Below, piece after piece: positions 1-6,856 of a stretch of DNA of 8,965 nt (the first letter of the stretch is position 1; every line of letters starts with the position of its first letter). The notes beneath the pieces are model-generated. The model saw nothing but the letters and a program-made list of their open reading frames with translations, had not been told where the DNA came from and did no database searches. Location of the stretch: the NCBI GenBank assembly GCA_945918815.1, contig CAMEIU010000088.1, positions 1-8,965 on the forward strand, given 5' to 3'. This DNA is from an uncultured Clostridia bacterium (GTDB lineage: Bacteria > Bacillota > Clostridia > Oscillospirales > Oscillospiraceae). The translations under genes and the position numbers were made by a program.

Positions 1-2
1 AT

Positions 3-422
3 CCCGCGCCCCAGGATGAACGGGACATGGTGCTGAACCGGCAAAACGGCAACCCGCTGGACCAGGTGCGGCAGGTGGTGACCCGGAAGGACCTGGTTGC
101 GCTCCAGGACCAGGCGGATCAAGTTTACATAAAGCCAGATGTAGTCGACTACATGGTGGCTCTGATCTCCGCCACCCGCTCCGATCCCATGATTCTCCGC
201 GGCGCCAGTCCCCGTGCCACCCTGTCCATGGCGTCCATGGCCAAGGCCATGGCCATGCTGAAGGGCCGGGATTATGTGACCCCGGAGGACGTGCAGACCG
301 TGTTCATTGACACCATCAGTCACCGGCTGCTGCTGGCCCCCGAGGCCGAAGCCCGGGACATCGGCGCGGCCAAGCTGCTCCAGGACATCCTGCGCAAGAC
401 CGCCGCCCCCCGCCTGCGCTGA
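3..422 (+). CDS. MoxR-type AAA+ ATPase, C-terminal part (5' end outside window)
   Basis: The visible 139 residues are the end of a MoxR-family AAA+ ATPase, a cytoplasmic chaperone-like ATPase thought to remodel or activate partner proteins. The reading frame is open from base 3, so the gene starts before the window and the Walker A and B motifs are not seen. Recognisable are the PAPQDERD stretch that follows the core, the sensor-2 region GASPRATLSMA (about residues 67-77 of the fragment, with its conserved Arg), and the small helical lid ending in KGRDYVTPEDVQ, typical of MoxR proteins. The gene ends with TGA two bases before the DUF58 start, so the two are surely in one operon. MoxR proteins commonly sit beside DUF58 and transglutaminase genes, as here. 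The exact substrate is unknown; the family call is firm. Confidence 0.9.
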   Translation, partial: PAPQDERDMVLNRQNGNPLDQVRQVVTRKDLVALQDQADQVYIKPDVVDYMVALISATRSDPMILRGASPRATLSMASMAKAMAMLKGRDYVTPEDVQTVFIDTISHRLLLAPEAEARDIGAAKLLQDILRKTAAPRLR

Positions 423-424
423 CC

Positions 425-1393
425 ATGGGGAAGCACTGGCTCATTTATCTGGCCGCGCTGGGCGGCGCGGTGGTGTTTCACGCCTATTATTTTGGGTGGT
501 ATTCCTGGTTCATCCTGGTCATGGCCCTGTGCCTGCCGGGCTTTTCTCTGGTGGTCAGCTTTCTGGCCATGGTTCGTATGCGGCTGTACCTGGACGCGCC
601 CCCATGCTGCAGCCGGGGCGACCAGATCTTTATTTCCCTCCGAAGCTCCAACGGCTTTCTGCCCATGCCCCAGTGCCGGTTTCGCCTGACGGTGACCTCG
701 GTCATGACCGGCCAGGTTCTGTCCATGAAGCAGCATGTGCCGGGGCAGGACAATTGGTATGTGCCCCTGGACACGTCCCACTGCGGGACCCTGGTCTGCG
801 CCGTGGAGAAGGCCCGGGACTACGACTATCTGGGCCTGTTCCGGTTCCCGGTCCGGCTGCCGAAGCCGGTGGAGGTTCAGATCCGGCCCGTACCCACGCC
901 GCCGGAAAAGCTGCCCAACCTGGCCCAGTTTCTGGCCCGGCGCCGTCAGCCCAAGCCCGGCGGCGGCTTCTCGGAAGAGCATGATATGCGGGACTACCAT
1001 CCCGGCGACAGCATGCGGGACATCCACTGGAAGCTGTCGGTCAAGACCGACCGGCTCATTGTTCGGGAGCCCCAGGAGCCCATCCGGGGCCTGACGCTTC
1101 TGACCTTCGACCTGCTGGGCACGCCGGAGCAGGTGGACGCTACTCTGGAGCGGCTGGTCTGGATGTCCCAATGGCTGCTGGACCATGAGACGCCCCACCG
1201 GATTCTCTGGATCGATCCCACCGACTGTCAGATTGCCTCCGCCGCCATGGAGAATCGGGACAACCTGCAGGAATTGGTGGAGCGGCTGCTGCGGACGCCT
1301 CTGCGGCCCGACACGCCGTCCATCGCCAACCGGAGATTTGCCAGCGCCTCCTGGCGCTACCACATTCAGCCGGAACAGGAGGAAGCGTCATGA
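425..1393 (+). CDS. DUF58 domain membrane protein
   Basis: A 322-residue protein of the DUF58 family, the usual partner of MoxR ATPases. Two hydrophobic segments near the N-terminus (about residues 5-22 and 27-50) anchor it in the membrane. The hallmark DUF58 block is at 182-215: FSEEHDMRDYHPGDSMRDIHW followed by a Lys and the TDRLIVRE segment. The region after it (about 222-300) resembles a von Willebrand A-like fold, but the metal-binding DxSxS pattern reads D229-L-L-G-T, so metal binding may be lost. The start ATG lies 2 bp after the moxR stop with no clear Shine-Dalgarno, which suggests translational coupling; its own stop overlaps the next gene by 4 bp. Its role in the family is not well established; a link to envelope function or stress is inferred from neighbours. 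Confidence 0.9.
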   Translation: MGKHWLIYLAALGGAVVFHAYYFGWYSWFILVMALCLPGFSLVVSFLAMVRMRLYLDAPPCCSRGDQIFISLRSSNGFLPMPQCRFRLTVTSVMTGQVLSMKQHVPGQDNWYVPLDTSHCGTLVCAVEKARDYDYLGLFRFPVRLPKPVEVQIRPVPTPPEKLPNLAQFLARRRQPKPGGGFSEEHDMRDYHPGDSMRDIHWKLSVKTDRLIVREPQEPIRGLTLLTFDLLGTPEQVDATLERLVWMSQWLLDHETPHRILWIDPTDCQIASAAMENRDNLQELVERLLRTPLRPDTPSIANRRFASASWRYHIQPEQEEAS

Positions 1394-3522
1394 AAAAACA
1401 GCGCATGACCGTTTCCACCTTTCTCATGGCTTTCCTCCTGGCGGTCCTGGTGTCCTTCGCCTCCCTCATGTGCCTCAACGACGCCTTCCTTTTGTCCTGC
1501 GACCGGGCGACCCTGCTGGCCTGGGCCTGCGGCGCGGCGGCCGTCGGAGCCGGAGCCATGTGGTTCCGCCGCTCCGGCGTGGTCTCCGCCATGGCGGGCG
1601 TGGTTTTTCTGGGGCTGATGGTCTGGTTCCGCGGGCACCTGTCCGAGAGCTTCCAGGGGTTCCTCTACGCCGTCACCTCGGAATACGCCCTGTGCTATCC
1701 GTCCATGACGGTCCTGGGCCAGGCGGACGCGTCACCCATGGTGTTTCTGATGTTCCTTGCCGTGCCCCTGGCCTGGCTGACGGCCTGGACCTCCAGCCGG
1801 GAGGGCAGCGCGCTTTTGGTGCTTTTGGCCTGCGCCCCGGTGCTGCTGCTGTGCCTGATCATCGTGGATATCGCGCCGGTATTCTGGCTGGTGCTGCTGA
1901 CCGGCGCGCTGGTATTGCTCCTGCTGAGCCAGAGTGTCCGGGAGCGGAACCCCGCCGAGGGCAGCCGTCTGGCCTGGTGGCTGGTGCTGCCCACGGTGAT
2001 TTTGGTGGCGGGCATCACGGTGCTGTGGCCCCCCGCCGCCTATGAGCGGGCGGAATGGTCGGAGGCCCTGCAGGCTTTGGCGGAGGCCAAGGTCAGCTTT
2101 GAGTCCGTGGAATCCCAGGTCGTTTCCAGCGTCACCGCCCCCCGGTGGAGCAGCAGTCTCCGGGAGGTGGACCTGCGCCAGCTGGGACCCAGGGTCACCA
2201 CCGGCGCGGAGGTTTTGCAGTATCAGGCCACCGATTCCATCTCCTACCTTCGGGGCGTCTCCCTGGGGGTTTACGAAAACAGCACCTGGTCCGCCATCCC
2301 ACAACGGGAATTCACGGCCCAAAACTTCGCGCAGAATCCCCTAACCCTGGGAGACCCGGCGAAAGACATCCAGTCCTTGTCGCTGCAAGTCCACGGCCGG
2401 GAGCCTCTGCTCTACACCACCTACAACCTTACCGGCATTCCCGAGGACAGCAGTGCGGTGGACGATGCCTATGTCAACAATCCGTCCGGCAGTCTCTCCT
2501 ACACCCTCCCCTACAGCAGCGCGGCCCTGACGGCCCGGGCGGACCTTGCAAACTACGACGCCTACGTCCGGGACCACTACACCCAGGTATCGGAGGACCT
2601 GCTGCCGGCGCTGCTGGAAGTCGCGGCCCATGCCGGTCTGGATTCCTCCGGCAGCCCCCAGGCCGTGGCGGCCTATGTGCGCGACAGCGGAAACTATGAT
2701 TTGAACACCCCCCGCATTCCCGACGGAGCAGATTTTGTCCTCTACTTCCTCCAGGAGAGCCACCGGGGCTACTGCGTTCATTTTGCCTCGGCCACGGTCA
2801 TGCTCCTGCGGGCTTTGGACATTCCGGCCCGGTATGTGACGGGCTATGCCGTCTCCGGTCCGGCCGGACAGTGGAACAGCGTCACCGACGAGGACGCCCA
2901 CGCCTGGGTGGAATACTATGTGGACGGCACCGGCTGGCTGCCCCTGGACCCGACGCCAGCGGTGGACGAGACCGCACCCGGGCCTGGAGAATCCAACGCG
3001 TCCACGGTGGACGAGCCGGTCCCGGCGCCGGAGGATACGGAACCGCAGCCCACCGGCGATTCCCCGGACACGCCGGAGCCCGACAACAGTCCGGCGCCGG
3101 CAGAGCCCGACAAACCGGAGGAAGCGGTTCCCGTTTCCGCCGCATCCCCGTCCGGTTCCGGCGGCAGGCTCCGGCTGCCCCGTCCCCTGCTGTGGCTGCT
3201 GGCGGCTGCGGCCCTGACCGGGATGATTGCCCTGCGCCGCTGGCTGATTCTCCAAGGCCGGAGAGACCACTGCCGCCGGGGCCATCCCAATCGCCGGGCA
3301 TTGACCTTGTGGCGTTGGCTGGTCCACCTGTCCAAGGCCGACGGGATTCCCATTCCCGAAGAACACATCTGTCTGGCCGAGAAAGCGAGATTCAGCCAGC
3401 ACACCCTGACGGAAGAAGAACTGGCCCAATTGCAGCAGGCTCTGGACGAGAGAATCCAGGCCCTCGGCCACATTCCCCTCGCAAAACGCCTCTGGTACCA
3501 ATTCGGATTGGCGCTGTTCTGA
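1390..3522 (+). CDS. Membrane-anchored transglutaminase-like protein (TgpA-type architecture)
   Basis: A 710-residue membrane protein. About seven hydrophobic segments lie between residues 10 and 212 (for example 11-29, 64-80, 117-134, 141-180, 197-213). An extracytoplasmic region follows, with a transglutaminase core at about 425-522. The catalytic triad is visible: Cys462 in GYCVHFASA, His504 in DAHAWVE, Asp520 in PLDPTP. A linker rich in Pro, Glu, Asp and Ser (521-595), a last membrane helix (599-615) and a short charged cytoplasmic tail with a DUF4129-like look complete the protein. This layout and length match TgpA-type proteins, which may act as proteases or cross-linking enzymes at the cell surface; the reaction cannot be told from sequence. 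The start is preceded by AGGAGG (1377-1382) at 7-bp spacing and overlaps the DUF58 stop as ATGA, so it is the last gene of the moxR operon. Confidence 0.92.
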   Translation: MKKQRMTVSTFLMAFLLAVLVSFASLMCLNDAFLLSCDRATLLAWACGAAAVGAGAMWFRRSGVVSAMAGVVFLGLMVWFRGHLSESFQGFLYAVTSEYALCYPSMTVLGQADASPMVFLMFLAVPLAWLTAWTSSREGSALLVLLACAPVLLLCLIIVDIAPVFWLVLLTGALVLLLLSQSVRERNPAEGSRLAWWLVLPTVILVAGITVLWPPAAYERAEWSEALQALAEAKVSFESVESQVVSSVTAPRWSSSLREVDLRQLGPRVTTGAEVLQYQATDSISYLRGVSLGVYENSTWSAIPQREFTAQNFAQNPLTLGDPAKDIQSLSLQVHGREPLLYTTYNLTGIPEDSSAVDDAYVNNPSGSLSYTLPYSSAALTARADLANYDAYVRDHYTQVSEDLLPALLEVAAHAGLDSSGSPQAVAAYVRDSGNYDLNTPRIPDGADFVLYFLQESHRGYCVHFASATVMLLRALDIPARYVTGYAVSGPAGQWNSVTDEDAHAWVEYYVDGTGWLPLDPTPAVDETAPGPGESNASTVDEPVPAPEDTEPQPTGDSPDTPEPDNSPAPAEPDKPEEAVPVSAASPSGSGGRLRLPRPLLWLLAAAALTGMIALRRWLILQGRRDHCRRGHPNRRALTLWRWLVHLSKADGIPIPEEHICLAEKARFSQHTLTEEELAQLQQALDERIQALGHIPLAKRLWYQFGLALF

Positions 3523-3586
3523 AAGGGCCGGTACGTCATTTTCTTCTGTCTGGGCGATAAATTGGAATTTGACGATGAACGAGACC

Positions 3587-3651
3587 GTAGGGGCGGCTAT
3601 CAACCGCCCGTCGGTAGAGGCCTGTTACGGGCGGCTAATAGCCGCCCCTAC
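3587..3651. repeat. REP-like palindromic intergenic repeat, copy A
   Basis: GTAGGGGCGGCTAT at 3587-3600 is repeated as its exact reverse complement at 3638-3651. The right half also folds alone: GGGCGGCT (3629-3636), loop AAT, AGCCGCCC (3640-3647). The 31-nt right part (3621-3651) recurs, with a few changes, at 7766-7796. It lies in the gap between convergent operons, a usual place for REP-type elements. It may also help terminate or stabilise transcripts from the upstream operon. Confidence 0.75.
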
Positions 3652-3710
3652 GACGCGCCATTTCAGTGCGTCGTGCTCCACAAATCCCGCTTGTCTGTCA
3701 AATCAAAAGA

Positions 3711-3748
3711 AATCCCGCCTTCCGGGTTCGGAGGGCGGGATTGTTTTT
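3711..3748. terminator. Intrinsic terminator between convergent operons, probably bidirectional
   Basis: A 14-bp stem with one G-T wobble (3711-3724 with 3729-3742) and loop GGTT is followed on the + strand by TTTTT at 3744-3748. Read on the - strand, the same hairpin is followed by TTTCTTTTGATTT. It therefore can end both the moxR-DUF58-transglutaminase transcript and the SLH-GNAT transcript. The last codons of the GNAT gene sit at the hairpin edge: its TAA is at 3747-3749, inside the T run. Confidence 0.9.
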
Positions 3749-4217
3749 ATAGTGGTTTTTCCATCACATAGTTGGTCAGCCATTGGCCGCTGCGTTCTAC
3801 CTGCTGGGGGCAGACCAGGACATAGGCGCGTTTGGCAAAGAAGGGACGGGCGGTGATGGAGGCGTGGGTGGTGACCAGGGAGCAGCCCATTTCCTCTGCG
3901 CGGGCCTCCAGGGCGTCGCACAACGCCGTCGCAATGCCCTGCCGCTGGCGGTCCCAGCGGACGTACAGCCGGTCCAGATAGCCGGAGGGATCCAGATCTC
4001 CGAAGCCCACAATCTGCCCGTCCATTCGGGCCACGAGGCTGTCATGGGCCAGCAGGCTTTCCTGCCACCGCTCCCGGTCCGGCAGATCCGGCGCCCAGGC
4101 GGCCAGCCGGGCCTCGTCATAGTCTGCCCAGCAGACCCGGTGAACCGTGTCGTAAAACAGCTCCAGGGCCGCGGGCAGGTCCTCCGGCGTATAGGGCGTG
4201 AGAATCAAATCACTCAT
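3747..4217 (-). CDS. GNAT family N-acetyltransferase (YafP-like)
   Basis: A 156-residue single-domain GNAT enzyme, expected to move an acetyl group from acetyl-CoA to an amine in the cytoplasm; the substrate is unknown. Beta-4 and the acetyl-CoA-binding motif A are at about 81-98, LDRLYVRWDRQRQGIATAL, with the Q/R-x-x-G-x-A signature (QRQGIA). The C-terminal part, ASITARPFFAKRAYV (119-133) and LTNYVMEKPL, resembles the YafP subgroup. I chose the ATG at 4217, not the longer frame to 4328, because the extra N-terminus would lie wholly inside the SLH gene, is Arg/Pro/His-rich and unlike GNAT proteins. The chosen start overlaps the SLH stop as ATGA and has no strong Shine-Dalgarno of its own, so translation is probably coupled. 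The pairing with a secreted protein gives no direct clue to the substrate. Confidence 0.9.
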   Translation of the reverse strand: MSDLILTPYTPEDLPAALELFYDTVHRVCWADYDEARLAAWAPDLPDRERWQESLLAHDSLVARMDGQIVGFGDLDPSGYLDRLYVRWDRQRQGIATALCDALEARAEEMGCSLVTTHASITARPFFAKRAYVLVCPQQVERSGQWLTNYVMEKPL

Positions 4218-5248
4218 TGGCCGTCCATGTATCGGACCAGGATGGCGGCGGTCTGGGCGCGGGTGGCGGTTCCTGTGGGCAGGAGTTTGCCGCCGCTGCC
4301 GTTGAGCAGTCCCTGGGACACGGCCCAATTGACGGCGGGCCGGGCCCAGGCGGCCACGGCTCCGGCGTCGGAGAAGCCGTTCACAGCGTCCGCAGGCACG
4401 TCCGCCGCGCCGCTGTAGCGATACAGAATGGCAGCCAGCTCCTGTCGGGTCACGGGATCATTGGGCCGGAACCGGTTGCCGGTGCCCTCCGCAATGCCAT
4501 TGTCGGCGGCCCAGGCCACGGCCTTTTCATAGTATGCGCCTTTGGGCACATCAGAGAAGCCGGCCGTTCCGGCGGCAGGCTCCCCTGCCATGCGGTAGAG
4601 CACCGTCACCAGCATGGCGCGGGCCATGGACTGGTCCGGGTTGAAGGTCCGGTCACCGGTGCCCTGGAACAGGCCCAGCTCCACAGCCCGGTAACAGGCG
4701 TCCTTGGCCCAGTGACCCTCCAGGTCGCGGAAAGACGTCTGCTGAATCGGCCGCAGCTGACCGATGAAGCCGTTGAACCAGTTGATTTCCACCGTGGCCA
4801 TGATTTTCTCGATCTCGGCGCCGGTCCGGGTAAAGGTGAAGCGGTATTCCTCATCGCCATTGTCACTCCAGTAGCTCCGGGTGGCGGAGGATTCATCCTC
4901 GGTGAAATGCGTGGAAAACTTTGTGTCCGCCGCGCTGCCGGAGACCGCGTTGACCTGCGCGCCGGCGCTGTAGACCGACACCGGCGGAGAGACGGGGTCG
5001 ATAAGGTGGTACACCGTCTGCTTGATGACGGTAAAGGTATAACCGCCGTCCAACCGGGTGACGGAGAGCAGCGTTCTGCCGTCATCCAGGTCCGTTTCCG
5101 TCTCCCAGGACGCGGGCAGAGACAGGGTCACCCTGCCGCCGTCCAGGCTGTAGGAACGGGACTGGGCATTGACGGCCGCTCCCGCAAAGCCCGTCAGCAG
5201 CAGGCATAGAATCAGAAACACGCTTGCGGCTTGAAACAGCTTTTTCAT
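4214..5248 (-). CDS. Secreted SLH-domain surface protein
   Basis: A 344-residue exported protein. A signal peptide is clear: MKK, a hydrophobic core LFQAASVFLILCLLLTGFAGA, and a likely cut near residue 28 (AVNA-Q). Residues 30-160 form a beta-rich domain I cannot name with certainty; the opening VTLSLPASWE and the alternating strands recall PsbP/DUF1795-like folds. Three SLH repeats follow: about 171-222, 228-280 and 290-341, with the usual FxDLxGHW and RAxxAxxLYR pieces. Three C-terminal SLH modules normally bind pyruvylated secondary cell-wall polymer, so the protein should be non-covalently held on the cell surface. The start at 5248 is set by the signal peptide and by AAGGAGG at 5257-5263; the in-frame upstream ATG at 5371 would add 41 residues from the repeat-bearing leader and is rejected. 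Its stop overlaps the GNAT start. Confidence 0.92.
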   Translation of the reverse strand: MKKLFQAASVFLILCLLLTGFAGAAVNAQSRSYSLDGGRVTLSLPASWETETDLDDGRTLLSVTRLDGGYTFTVIKQTVYHLIDPVSPPVSVYSAGAQVNAVSGSAADTKFSTHFTEDESSATRSYWSDNGDEEYRFTFTRTGAEIEKIMATVEINWFNGFIGQLRPIQQTSFRDLEGHWAKDACYRAVELGLFQGTGDRTFNPDQSMARAMLVTVLYRMAGEPAAGTAGFSDVPKGAYYEKAVAWAADNGIAEGTGNRFRPNDPVTRQELAAILYRYSGAADVPADAVNGFSDAGAVAAWARPAVNWAVSQGLLNGSGGKLLPTGTATRAQTAAILVRYMDGQ

Positions 5249-5284
5249 ATAAGAAACCTCCTTGGAACAGAATTCCCGCCGGAT

Positions 5285-5308
5285 GGGATGGGAGATTGGG
5301 GAATTGGG
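5285..5308 (+). other. Candidate G-quadruplex motif in SLH gene leader
   Basis: Four G-runs stand close together on the + strand: GGG, loop AT, GGG, loop AGATT, GGGG, loop AATT, GGG. This fits the classic G3+N1-7 quadruplex rule. It lies 37-60 bp upstream of the SLH start codon and is on the template strand for that gene, so the RNA itself carries the C-rich strand. Whether it folds in cells is unknown. Confidence 0.5.
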
Positions 5309-5345
5309 AGCTGTAGAGTAGTCTAGGATTGCAGCAGGCCAACGC

Positions 5346-5482
5346 CTCCCTTGTGTAAAGGGAGGTGGCACGGCGAAGCCGTGACGGAGGGATTGTATGG
5401 CAGTTTCGACCTCCTACACAGCATGTAGAAAGGTATCAATCCCTCAGTCAGCTTCGCTGACAGCTCCCTTTACACAAGGAAG
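5346..5482. repeat. 137-bp nested palindromic element (MITE/REP-like)
   Basis: The ends are a 19-bp inverted repeat with one mismatch (5346-5364 with 5464-5482, core TTGTGTAAAGGGAG). Inside, GAGGGATTG (5387-5395) pairs with CAATCCCTC (5437-5445). Between these arms each side carries its own small hairpin: CACGGC-GAA-GCCGTG (5369-5383) and GTCAGC-TTC-GCTGAC (5447-5461). A fifth hairpin, CTACA-CAGCA-TGTAG (5414-5428), is at the centre. The element codes for no protein. From memory, similar palindromes are common between genes of gut Clostridia, but I cannot confirm this here. It lies in the transcribed leader of the SLH-GNAT operon. Confidence 0.8.
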
Positions 5483-5572
5483 CCTTGGGCGCTCCCGCGC
5501 CAGTGCTGCAAATCGACAAATTCCAACTTCCCGTGTTGAGACGCGGTGGGGAACATATTTTTCGGATGGTTT

Positions 5573-5601
5573 ATTATACCACAGTTTCAAAACCCGTGCA
5601 A
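5573..5601 (-). promoter_or_regulatory. Sigma-A type promoter for the SLH-GNAT operon
   Basis: On the - strand, TTGCAC (5596-5601) and a perfect TATAAT (5573-5578) are 17 bp apart. The -35 box sits just after the glycosyltransferase stop codon. Transcription would begin near 5566, giving a leader of about 318 nt before the SLH start at 5248. No intrinsic terminator is visible between the glycosyltransferase gene and this promoter, so some read-through is possible. Confidence 0.75.
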
Positions 5602-5605
5602 GGAT

Positions 5606-6856
5606 TCAGCGGGCGTTGCGGACTTCGGCCAGGGAGACGGCGACGTGATGCTCGATGGGCTTCCATTCCACCTTCTGGAACATGGCGGCCACGGAGATGG
5701 GCAGATAGGTAAGCATGAACAGCGGGAACGTAAAGATGTAGAGGATTTTCTTGGCCGGGGCGGTGTGGATCTGCTTCCACTCCGTCGCTGTGGCGACGGC
5801 GCCCAGGAAGAGCATCAGGAGATAGGTGTTGACCAGCATCTGCGCCACGGACCAGACGGCGATCCACAGATTCTGTCCGGCCAGGACGCCCAGGACGGCC
5901 GCCGCGCCGTTGAGGCCCAGACCTGCCACCGTCAGAATCATGGCAGGCAGGATGGACATGGTCATGTCGAAGCAGGCGAAGCCGTTTCTAGACCCCAGGC
6001 CCCGCAGGAGGCGGCCGCCGTAATGCCGGAAGACCTGCATGTAGCCCTTGGCCCAGCGGAGCCGCTGCCGCCAGGACTGGCGGAAGGTTACGGGCTGCTC
6101 GTCATAGAACACCGCGTCCTTGCAGTAGCCCACCCGCTCTCCGGCGGTGACGTTGGCGATGGTGAACTCGATGTCCTCGGTCAGGAGGTAGTAGGGCCAG
6201 CCGCCCTGCTTTTCCAGAATCCGGCGGCTGAACAGGAAGCCTGTGCCGGAGACGGCGCAGCTGGTACCCAGCAGCATCCGGGCGTGGTTCAGGTATTCCG
6301 CCTCCCGGAGGAACCACAAGGCGTATCCGGCGGAGATCCAGTTGTCGCCGTAGTTCTTGGAGTTGCGGTAGCTGGTGACGATTTCAAAACCGTCGGAGAA
6401 GGTCTTGTTCATTTCGGTGATGTAGTCCGGCTGGAGCAGGTTGTCGGCGTCGAAAACGAAGTAGCCGTCAAACACCCGGCCGTAGTCCCGGTCGACCTTC
6501 TGGAGCAGGAAGTCCAGGGCGTAGCCCTTGCCCACCTGGGACCGGTTGAACCGCTCATAGACCACGGCCCCGTGGCTCCTGGCCACGCAGGCGGTGCCGT
6601 CGGTACAATTGTCCGCGACCACAAAGGCCGTGACCAGATCCCCGGGATAGTCCTGCCGCCGGATGCTGTCCAGGAGCTGACCGATGACCGCGGCTTCGTT
6701 GCGGGCGGAGATCAGGACGGCATAGCGGTGGTATTGGACCGGCCCATGGGGCTTGTCCTTTTTCAAAAACGGCACGGCCTGATAGATGAACTGATAGGCA
6801 TAGCACAGGGCGAACAGGCAAGCCAGCGTAAAATTAAGAACCCGAATGATTTCCAT
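5606..6856 (-). CDS. Family 2 glycosyltransferase, membrane processive type
   Basis: A 416-residue membrane glycosyltransferase. An N-terminal membrane helix (about 6-30) is followed by a GT-A fold: VLISARNEA (47-55) opens the nucleotide-sugar site, DNCTDGT (82-88) follows, the metal-binding DxD is D136-A-D138 in VFDADN, the catalytic-base region is TEDIE (226-230), and Q264-R-L-R-W268 is the QxxRW motif of processive GT2 enzymes such as cellulose and hyaluronan synthases. Three or more hydrophobic segments (about 298-325, 328-355, 371-394) and a WKPIEHH tail close the protein. It should transfer sugars from a nucleotide donor to a lipid or growing polymer at the inner face of the membrane; the product is unknown. 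The start at 6856 has AAGGAGG at 6866-6872 and overlaps the 3' end of the TVP38 gene by 23 bp. Confidence 0.9.
   Translation of the reverse strand: MEIIRVLNFTLACLFALCYAYQFIYQAVPFLKKDKPHGPVQYHRYAVLISARNEAAVIGQLLDSIRRQDYPGDLVTAFVVADNCTDGTACVARSHGAVVYERFNRSQVGKGYALDFLLQKVDRDYGRVFDGYFVFDADNLLQPDYITEMNKTFSDGFEIVTSYRNSKNYGDNWISAGYALWFLREAEYLNHARMLLGTSCAVSGTGFLFSRRILEKQGGWPYYLLTEDIEFTIANVTAGERVGYCKDAVFYDEQPVTFRQSWRQRLRWAKGYMQVFRHYGGRLLRGLGSRNGFACFDMTMSILPAMILTVAGLGLNGAAAVLGVLAGQNLWIAVWSVAQMLVNTYLLMLFLGAVATATEWKQIHTAPAKKILYIFTFPLFMLTYLPISVAAMFQKVEWKPIEHHVAVSLAEVRNAR

Noticed and set aside
2341..3603. Long open frame on the - strand opposite the transglutaminase
   Set aside because: Same reason: the + strand encodes a complete catalytic triad and membrane segments, and the antisense product is low-complexity Gly/Arg/Gln-rich.
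3682..3718. Direct repeat AAATCCCGC (3682-3690 and 3710-3718) as an attachment site or anti-terminator
   Set aside because: Only 9 bp, and the second copy is simply the arm of the terminator; no integrase or tRNA nearby.
4217..5209. Open frame of 330 codons on the + strand opposite the SLH gene
   Set aside because: The - strand has a signal peptide, three SLH repeats and a strong ribosome binding site; the antisense frame has none of these.
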